Positions 56,496 to 64,000 of a DNA stretch of 64,000 nt are shown here, piece by piece. The notes beneath the pieces are model-generated. The model was not told the DNA's origin. It worked only from the letters and a program-made list of their open reading frames with translations, and ran no database searches. This DNA is from Lineus longissimus. Taxonomy: Eukaryota > Nemertea > Pilidiophora > Heteronemertea > Lineidae. The stretch is taken from contig NC_088308.1 in NCBI RefSeq assembly GCF_910592395.1, positions 13,843,001 to 13,907,000 of the forward strand. Reading direction: 5' to 3'. Each line of letters starts with the position of its first letter. Position 1 is the first letter of the stretch. The translations under genes were made by a program, and so were the position numbers.

Positions 56496-59046
56496 CAGTC
56501 CTTCAAAAAAGTAAATGGACACACAAAAATCAAATTTTCTTGAAAACGGCTGGTGATAAATCGATGCGGTTTGCTGCATTTGATAGGGCATTTAGTTGTG
56601 CATCATGATATCTACCACTTGGAAATTTGCTATTTTACCTATAAGTCAATTTTTTCGATTTATGAAAGGTCCCAAAATCAACTTTTTTATCACGCATTTT
56701 TTGGGGGCAAATTTTATATTGACTGGAAGCTTCTGTTGAGTTATGAGTGAATATCTAAGAAATTCCACAGTTTTCACTTGAATCTGCAACTTATTAACCC
56801 ATTTGTGCAAAAGGGTTTTGTTACCCGGTCTTCTACTGCGGAGATGCCCCCTTGATATTATTCACCTGGCCCAGACAACCGGAATCATGTCACCATTTCA
56901 ATGGCCTTGTTTAATATGCCTATGAATAGCTCTCCCAGGCCTGGATTTGGCAGCTGGACAATGGGTTCACCAATATTACTTTACCCTCGCGTTTACAATA
57001 CATCAATGTTAACAACATTTCCACCCCCATTCAAAACCTCAGCCAATAAGGAATTAACACTCGGGCTGCATGTTGAAACTGACATAATTGGCTATGGTCG
57101 ACCTATCCAAAGTAATTCCAAAGTCAATAAACAAGGTGCAAAATTTTGACATAAAATGCTGTTTTCCCACCAATTAACACAAGATATTTTCATCACCTTG
57201 ATGGGGACGTGGGTTTTTCATCATGGTGATTCATCCTATCAAGAATGAAATGGCCAGGGCCATTGTGCTCACCTCATGTGGAGGAAAGATGGATAAAGAT
57301 CATGGTATTGTGTAATGTAGTGTTAGGTTTGATGTAGGTCCAAGCAATTACAATTTCCCCAAAATGGCCAATTTACAGTACATTCGACCTCTGTGACCTT
57401 GAAAAGTAGGTCAAATCAAAGAAGACCCGGGTGACACATTGAATGGTTGTTAGAATTAGATGTCCCTATGATATAAAATTGGTGCCAATCGGGCAAGTAA
57501 TTACTAAGAATAATGGCATTTTGAAGAATTTAGGATTTGGCACCCTCCCTGGAGGCCAAACGGCAAATCAGATCGCACCAAACTTGAGTACCTGAGATCA
57601 CCTGACCAAGGGGTACATGTGTACTTAATTTGTGATCAATAGTCATTGCAGTTAAGAAACGTGCCATAGTTACGGCCTGACGGCCAATTTACGCCATTTG
57701 ACCTCTGTGACCTTGACAAGAAGGTCAAATTAAAAACCTGTGTGACATATACTGTATGGCGGTTAGATGTACATATGATATCAAATTGGTGGCAATCGGG
57801 CAAGAAGTTAAGGAATAATCACATTTTTAAGGTTTTTGGATTTTGCCCCCTGGTGGTCAAGTGGTGAATCATATTGGACCAAACTTCAATCCCTGAGATC
57901 ACCTGACTAAGGGGTAAATGTGTACCAAATTTGGGATCAATAGTCATTGCAGTTTAGAAACGTGCCATCGTTACATCCTAACGGCCAATTTACACCATTT
58001 GACCTCTGTGACCTTGAAAAGTAGGTCAAATCAAAAACCCATATGATATGTGATGTATCCTTGCCAGGAGTACCTACCATGAACATGTTATGAAAATCAG
58101 ACCACTATTAAACGAGCAATCAAACATTTTAACTTTGGACATTAAATTTGGCCCCCGGGTGGCCAAACTAAGAATTTTTCAAGATGCCCGCCTTGCCCCC
58201 ATATTGGCTATCACATTTGATAAAAAATCAAGGATTTAGTAGAGAGTACATAGATATACATCCAGATCAAATTTGGTTGCAATCCGATCACTAGTTTCGG
58301 AGTAATAGTACTGTGTTTATTTTTCAAGATGGCTGCCTGGCAGCCATATTTGATGTCCGAACATTATAGGGGTGGAATAGAGAATCCCCAGATACATGTC
58401 CACACTGGTTTAAAACCTTCTAGCTAAAATAGATAGGAAGCATGCTACTGTTCAGTGAATCAGCAAACTTTGACCTCTGTGACCTTGAAAAGGAGGTCAA
58501 ATCAAAAACCCGGAGGATATATGATGCACCTTTGCTAGAAGTACCTACCATATTTTTTTCAAAATTTCCCGACTACTATTAAGGGAGATATTGCATATTT
58601 TCACTTTTAACGTTTGGCCCCCTGGTGGCCAAACCATGAAACAAATCGGACCGAAACTTAGTCTCCAAGGTGTCATGACATAAGGGTACATGTGTACCAA
58701 GTTTCAACTCAATAGCTCTAACAGTTACAAAACGTGCCCTGCTAACGGACGACGGACGACGACGACGACGACGACGGACGAGGGACGCCACGGTATGGGA
58801 TAAGCTCACCTCTGCTAAGAGGTGAGCTAAAAAGTACGAAAAAAATCGGAAACGAAAAAGTTGATTTTGGGGCCTTTTGTAAATCAATAAAAGTGGGTAT
58901 TAGATAAAATGGCTAATTTTTATGTGGTAGATACCATGATGCACAACTAAATGTCCTATCAAATGCAGCAAACCGAATCGATTTATCACCAGCCGTTTTC
59001 AAGAAAATTTGATTTTTGTGTGTCCATTTACTTTTTTGAAGGACTG
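56496..59046. mobile_element. Long-TIR Tc1/mariner-like element split by a family A repeat
   Basis: CAGTCCTTCAAAAAAGTAAA then TGGACAC at 56496 is inverted at 59020-59046, and arms of about 200 bp match with few changes. TA flanks both outer ends (56494-56495, 59047-59048), as Tc1/mariner elements require. The interior is non-coding and most of it is a complete family A repeat (57244-58834) that ends beside the right arm. Without that insert the element is about 960 bp. Confidence 0.8.
57244..58834 (+). repeat. Hairpin-ended repeat, family A, full copy 2
   Basis: Same start (GAAATGGCCAGGGCCATT), monomers, short (GAC)n at 58745 and 3' hairpin (AAGCTCACCTCTGCTAAGAG then GTGAGCTAAAAAG) as 15284-16463. 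It has an extra 400 bp of a different monomer (58150-58450, AAGATGGCTGCCTGGCAGCC). Four TGACCT/AGGTCA clusters lie near 57386, 57700, 58003 and 58475. Confidence 0.8.
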
Positions 59047-59049
59047 TAC

Positions 59050-59829
59050 ATGTCACATGGAAATTGGTTGACATCTGTTCAACAGTTTAGTAGTAATAGG
59101 ACTTTGTTGGATTTCCAAGTTGGCGACCTGGTGGCCATATTTCTCATGGAATTTGACTGAAAATTAGGGATATTGATACATAATCACATGAAGTTTGGTT
59201 GCCATCCGATCATTAGTTTCGGGGTAATAGGACTTTGTTTAATTTTCAAGATGGCCACCTGGCGGCCATAATTGTAGATGGATTTGACAAATCAGGGGTG
59301 TTGTAGAGAGTACATAGATATACAATCACATGAAATTTGGGTGCAATCCGACTTTGTTTAATTTTTAAGATGGCCAACTGGCCGCCATATTTGAAGTCCA
59401 AGCAAGACAAATTTTTGGGGTGGAATAGAGGGTCGCTAGATACATGTCCTCACAAGTTTAGAACTTTCTAGCTCAAATAGAAACGAAACGTGCCACTTAT
59501 CGGTGATTTAGTGAAGTAGGTCAAATCAAAAACCCAGGTGATATGTTTAACCTTATTAGGTACACCCACCATAAAAATTTCGCCACTCTACGTACAACCA
59601 TTGGCTTCAAAAAGACAAAAACCGATTTCCAAGATGGCCGCCTGGAGGCCAGAAAGTAGGTCATATCGAGAAAAAGGAAAATAGGTTGGGCAAATTGCCC
59701 AAAGCTACCATCACACCAAGTTTTAGCCATCTAGCCCTAGTGGTGATGAAACGTGCTGGGCTAACTGACGACGACGACGGATGACAGATGCCTTGGTGTC
59801 ATATAAGCACCCCAGAGGCGAGCTAAAAA
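59050..59829 (+). repeat. Satellite monomers and repeat 3' end beside Cav3 exon 1
   Basis: Three diverged monomers carry AAGATGGCC(A/G)CCTGG(C/A)GGCC (59247, 59368, 59632). They are followed by ACGACGACGACGGATGAC and GAGGCGAGCTAAAAA ending at 59829. Only 21 bases separate this end from the U12 donor. Confidence 0.7.
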
Positions 59830-59850
59830 TTAACTATTTTGAAAGGATAT

Positions 59851-60188
59851 GGCCATGTGATGGTCATTAGACACCAATCTCGAGGATGGTCTGTTTGCTC
59901 CAAGCAGTAAAAAACCTTGGGAATAAATCCAGGGTAGATAGGAGGCTCACTAGACTCTTCATCACTGTTGCTACCAATATCTTCCTCCTCCTCCTCCTCC
60001 TCAAGTGGCTGAGAACCACTGAGTACTCCGCTGGTGGCTGTTTTTTTTTCCGTGGCCCTACAACTGTATCTTTCAGAATTCGTATTTTCAACCAGACTCC
60101 CATGTTGTGCATTCTTGTCCTCATTGGATTCACTGCATTCAGCCATTCCTGGATATTCTGACATATTATCTGATCTTCTGTCTGTCAT
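59851..60188 (-). CDS. Cav3: T-type calcium channel alpha-1 (Cav3), first coding exon
   Basis: From ATG at 60186-60188 (an in-frame TAG lies 15 bases upstream) the minus strand encodes an acidic cytoplasmic N-terminus with a run of seven Glu from (CTC)n. It then encodes PPIYPGFIPKVFYCLEQTDH and PRDWCLMTITWP. The YP--P-VF--L-Q---PR-WCL pattern is the conserved segment just before S1 in T-type channels, and it joins in phase to WFERISM of the exon at 30559-30804. The exon probably begins at 60209 after a TTTTCTTTCAG acceptor, so an upstream 5' UTR exon is expected further right. A dispersed repeat ends only about 20 bp from the donor. Confidence 0.88.
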
Positions 60189-60209
60189 ATTTGCAGTAGC
60201 CTATTGGAA

Positions 60210-60554
60210 CTGAAAGAAAAAACAGTTTAATATTGCTTCATTGCGTTTAAATGTCCCTACTGTACATAGAAATATATTCGCAAATAAAAATTGCCACGAA
60301 ATCCGCCAACACCTTTGTACACCACGAAAAACAAGGCTTTGTAAAACAAAAATTGGTTTGGGTAATGTAGCGGCGGTAGAGGAATTACTCCAGAAAAACA
60401 TACATGTAAGATAATCACATAAGAACAATAGCATTGCAAAGTGAGCATGATCCCACAGCCCACAGATGCTGAAGGTGAAGTTGGCTTAGTGGGAGTGGCT
60501 TATTTATCAAACATACTTAACAAATGGTGTCCTGGAGATAGCAACTCCAAAGCC
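60210..60554. other. Upstream intron and family D repeat start
   Basis: 60210-60432 is unassigned and probably part of a 5' UTR intron. 60433-60505 (GCAAAGTGAGCATGATCCC, GTTGGCTTAGTGGGAGTGG) matches 4851-4920, the family D start. Confidence 0.5.
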
Positions 60555-61044
60555 CTACCAGTACAGCGCATCAAATCTGCAGATCGTCATTTCGAGGAAA
60601 AACAAGCTTGACTTTGCATTCCAATAAAAACTGTAAAGAACATTTATTGGCAATATTATAATTTCAAAAAATCTAGGGTGAGCAGCCCAACGAATAGAAC
60701 TTGTGAACTGCCGTGCGAAATGACCTGGAACCAAGCACAATATGCACAGTAAGTTTTCTTTTGACCAAGTCCTTCTTCTGCTTTGTTGATAAACGGCAGC
60801 CATCTACGTTATGTCTCGTAGAGCCGTAAATTGCACAAGAATGGCTTATCCCGGCAAATGATTCGAGTGTTGACAGAGGGTTGTCTTCTTGGAATTGTAC
60901 TGTACGTTTCCCGCCGAGGTCAAGATCTGTAGTCGCTGTTATGTACTTTTTGACCTTCTGCTTCAAAGCGTCAAGAAACCTTTTAAAATCGTAATCCTCC
61001 ATGCAATCAATATCCGTGATATCCGCGGGTACAACACCATGCAA
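60555..61044 (-). pseudogene. Retroelement gag-like fragment with zinc knuckle motifs
   Basis: The minus strand encodes ITDIDCMEDYDFKRFLDALK, then CAIYGSTRHNVDGCRLSTKQ and KKDLVKRK. After a frame shift near 60750 it continues as NLLCILCLVPGHFARQF. The pair C--x-GS--HN-D-C and C--CL--GHFAR is the two-finger pattern of BEL/Pao-type gag, so this is a small broken piece of such an element. No LTR is seen near it. Confidence 0.6.
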
Positions 61045-61747
61045 CTTATCCTATAGGAATCAAATGTCCATCATTACACTATTATAATATGCTCAAAGTC
61101 CCTGTCCTGATATTTTTGGCTCTTTCAAATGCGCTAATCACAACATTTGCGCTCAAATTATCGTTTTTGGTTTACCAAAATTGTCTTTCAACATTTCTTA
61201 CAACACTGTATAATGAAATGGCCAGGGCCATTGTGCTCACCTGTCGATATGAAAGGGAGAGTATGAGGAAGAACTTGTCATTGTTAGGGGTTAATCAAGC
61301 AATAGTTGTGGGATGGTGTGGTTTGTCTTGAAAAGTGGAGTTAGTCGTATTGTTTTCCGCGTGCACATGTTACTGACGTTGGAATAAGTGAATCGTTATT
61401 TGTCGGAGAAGCTGAGAGATGTTTTCTGGCCAATTAAGACGGGTTTACATGTGTCTTAGCTATTCAGTGACTATTGAAAATTAACAGCGCATTTACATTT
61501 TGTAAAACCTGCTGTCATTGGCCGAAATTTCAAATGAATGGGATGTACCTGTGGAATTGCGTGTGAATACGCTATCTTGAAAGGAGTATTTATCCTCGGC
61601 TTGTGATTAGAGAGAAATGTTGAAAAATATGATACAAGAACAATTGAAGCAAGGAATGCACAGTATAGAATATGATGTACTGAGTAACTAGGTAGCAGTT
61701 TGTATTCATTTTTGAGACAATAACATAGTTACAAGACAGCCCTATAG
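61045..61747. repeat. Family A 5' end fragment, otherwise unassigned
   Basis: GAAATGGCCAGGGCCATT then GTGCTCACCTG at 61216-61246 is the start of a family A element. The following sequence (TCGATATGAAAGGGAGAG) does not match other copies. No gene recognised. Confidence 0.5.
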
Positions 61748-61749
61748 TC

Positions 61750-62278
61750 GGATTCATAAGTAAATGTCACTGCCCTTTTGGGCCGCTGCGCAAAAACTAC
61801 TGGGCTGATTTCTTCAAAGTTTGGTTTTTCTTGAATCTAATTTCGGGACCCAAGAGGATTTTCATATTTCAGTAACCATGGTTACGAAATAATTTTTTTT
61901 GTATGTATTGGTGTACATTGACGTAGTGTATTGATTTTGACATTTTCTCCTCTGTACTAGCTGCTTATTTCTGGATACATTTTGCTGAAATGTTCAGGTT
62001 AATTTTTTTTCGTGTGTATCTTTAAAGCTGCCAAGTTTCATTTAGAACTATCCATCAAAAAAAATCGGGCCCTCCAGATTCCCCCAAAATGGCCAACCCG
62101 CCCAAAGGGCTCCAAAGTTGACAATTTTTTTCTTTATAATTTGCAAATCTCTAACCTGGAAATTGTGTTTGGTCCCGAAATTAGATTCAAGAAAAACCAA
62201 ACTTTGAAGAAATCACCCCAATAGTTTTTGCACAGCGACCCAAAAGGGCAGTCAGTGACATTTACTTATGAATCCATA
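61750..62278. mobile_element. MITE with roughly 105-bp inverted repeats
   Basis: GGATTCATAAGTAAATGTCA at 61750 and its inverse at 62255-62274 open arms that match for about 105 bp, through TTCTTCAAAGTTTGGTTTTT and CTAATTTCGGGACC. The central 320 bp are non-coding. TAT/ATAG bases flank both ends, but the target duplication is not certain. Confidence 0.8.
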
Positions 62279-63250
62279 GCCTAGGCCTAGGCTAACTATA
62301 AAAGCACTGATGACAGCTGCGCTACACTTTCATCATTATCATCATCTGCTTTAGTCAACCAGCTCAGATGACCTTTCTTGGGGCAGTGATCGGTAACGGT
62401 GAACTCCTTCCGACCCAACAGGCAAATGTTTACATTCGTGTCTCCGTGTATCATGGATTCATGTGTATACTAACACCGTTGTTGTGTTGACACACTGACT
62501 GACTCCGACTGTGTACATTTCTACAGCGACGAAAAACGATCACAAAAATGGTTCTCTTTAAGCACTCGTGACATGTTTACAAAAATTAAAGCAAGTGTTT
62601 TTAGTAGAGGTTTACCTAATGAGTAGCGTCAGGGTGATTATAAACCATTAACTTGTGTTTAAAAGCCCACATTGTAATGAAAGGTTCCGGCTTGACGCTA
62701 ACCTCCAATGACGCCAGCCGCCATTTTGCCATACTCTCGAAACTTTGGGATCGTCAAATGCAATGGAAATCACATACTTTCTGACACACACTGCTACAAT
62801 TCATCATTTTATTGTTCTTTCACAGTATTATTACGCCACCCCGATTCGCAAGGCAGCTTGTACCAACTGGCTCTGCATTGACTATCCCTATTCCAAGCCG
62901 AAGAACAGTGTGACAAGTTTCTCATTTTACCTTCCAATCACAGTCAAAATTTTCTAAAACAACCGGCAATGAGGACAAACTAATAATCTCAAACCAATCA
63001 CAAGAATGTAATCAACACATACGACCTCATCCGAAGAGCGGGTGATTAAGTTTTAGCATTGATTCAAGGTGATTTAATTCCTTCTTCGTCTCGCTTCAAA
63101 TTCATAAAATGGCTGTCTTCCATACTTGTAGTATGCAGATCTAGTGGCGCAGTACAACACTGCGCATCTGGGATACCCCGACGGATTGCCTCGAACCGCG
63201 AAATTCAAAACTGCTGGCAATGTGCCAACTGACATTTTTGCACAATACCG
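62279..63250. other. No gene recognised
   Basis: Unassigned sequence, possibly upstream Cav3 region. (ATCATC)n lies at 62332-62346. No promoter could be placed with confidence. Confidence 0.4.
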
Positions 63251-63895
63251 CCACCTAGTGATATGAAACGAAATTAATCTATTTAATATCGAAACCTCTA
63301 TATCAGGCCAACCTCTAAAACTTCATTTCAAACTTCAATCTGCTGGAATAAAGAAAATGGGCTTTTTTAACCTTGACCTACTTATACCTGAATAGTAGGT
63401 CACACTGACCAAAATCTGTGTCAACATGTAGAGATGCCCAATAGGTGTCTACATATCAAATTTAGAGAGTCTATGACCAATAGCAAAAAAACGTGCCATG
63501 ATCAAAGAAATTTTAGAGTTCGACCTCTGTGACCTTGAAATGAAGGTCAAATCAAAAACCTGTGTGATATGTGATGTACCTTTATTAGATACACCCACCA
63601 TAAAATTTTCATCACTCTAGCTTTAACCATAAGCTTCAAAATGACAAAAATAGGTTTTCAAAGAGCACCCCCTATATGGCAGACCAGCAGTCAAATTGCG
63701 CTGATTTTCATTCTGAAGGAAGGTCTTGCCTAGGGGTACCCACACACCAAGTATGAACTTTTTGGGTCAAGCGGTTAAGAAACGTGCCACGATTTTGTCA
63801 AAAGTTAACGACGGACGACGACGACGGACGCCAGGCGCCGCGGTATCGTATTAGCTCACCTGACAGCTCACCTGACAGCGGTTGAGGGATGATCT
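63251..63895 (+). repeat. Dispersed repeat body and 3' end
   Basis: 63252-63380 resembles 4246-4370 (CTAGTGATATGAAACG, TCTGCTGGAATA). 63371-63500 matches 55391-55520. A GTGACCTTGAAATGAAGGTC block lies at 63528-63549. The end has ACGACGGACGACGACGACGG at 63809 and two copies of AGCTCACCTGAC at 63853-63876. Confidence 0.65.
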
Positions 63896-64000
63896 GCATT
63901 CAGAACCTTGCCCTCTAGAAGTTCATAGAGATAATCGAAATGATTAATATCTGAAATAGCAGCATTTCCATCAATCTCAGCAATGAATCATTCCCAAAAT

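Larger units (their letters stand above)
30805..59850 (-). other. Cav3: 29,046-bp U12-type AT-AC intron of Cav3
   Basis: On the minus strand the donor at 59850 reads ATATCCTTTC, the U12 consensus. The 3' side has TTTCCTTAAC (TCCTTAAC at 30815-30822, a perfect U12 branch site) and ends CCAC at 30805, with the branch A about 11 bases from the end. Splicing CC|ATGG keeps phase and creates WPWFERISM, matching known channels. The nearest GT-AG alternative has an in-frame stop. Minor-class introns at this place are known from voltage-gated sodium and calcium channel genes. The intron holds nearly every transposon listed between these coordinates. Confidence 0.9.

Noticed and set aside
60555-61044. 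Possible host zinc-finger exon upstream of Cav3
   Set aside because: The double finger with GHFAR and the frameshift fit a broken retroelement gag better than a host gene.

Overview
The window is animal nuclear DNA. Genes are split by GT-AG introns, and transposable elements of many classes fill most of the space. There is no sign of bacterial gene organisation. The repeat content looks like a marine invertebrate (mollusc-like, but other invertebrates are not excluded). I cannot name the species.

The only clear host gene lies on the minus strand: a T-type voltage-gated calcium channel alpha-1 subunit (Cav3). Its first coding exon is at 59851-60188. The next exon, at 30559-30804, encodes domain I S1 to the start of S2-S3. 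The 29,046-bp intron between them (30805-59850) is a minor-class (U12) AT-AC intron. It has an ATATCCTTT donor, a TCCTTAAC branch site and an AC acceptor. No later channel exon was recognised left of 30559.

This giant intron holds a nest of transposons. A minus-strand Ty3/gypsy-type element (LTRs at about 35659-35852 and 51229-51419, tRNA-Lys-like primer site, gag and integrase pieces) split a satellite monomer. Inside it sit a complete-length Kolobok-like DNA transposon (38304-45801, TTAA target duplication) and a short BEL/Pao retrotransposon (about 45883-49568). The Kolobok-like element carries a 12-exon THAP-domain transposase gene. Converging on it is a 3-exon gene for a protein resembling the cytoplasmic ballast (C-terminal) domain of P2X7 receptors. 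Two further decayed pieces (11216-14772 and 52611-53096) show the same gene pair or the same end geometry, so the pairing is not a chance insertion.

Left of exon 2 (1-30558) there are five main items. A CR1/L2-like LINE lies on the minus strand at 1-2070. A PIF/Harbinger transposon with both of its genes (5974-10799) sits inside a roughly 300-bp tandem repeat. The Kolobok relic is followed by a piggyBac-type MITE (14777-15251). A Ulp1/C48-like cysteine protease gene (27029-27944) lies inside a repeat with hairpin ends. A scrambled gypsy locus lies just right of exon 2 at 32165-34500.

The space between is dominated by dispersed elements built alike: 5' and 3' subterminal inverted repeats, tandem core monomers, a (GAC)n-type microsatellite and a 3' hairpin followed by a short A run. 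This is the architecture of non-autonomous Helentrons (HINE, pearl or DINE-1 type). Their core monomers carry clustered TGACCT/AGGTCA nuclear-receptor half-sites. Right of exon 1 (60210-64000) there are a gag-like fragment, a long-TIR MITE and more repeat fragments.
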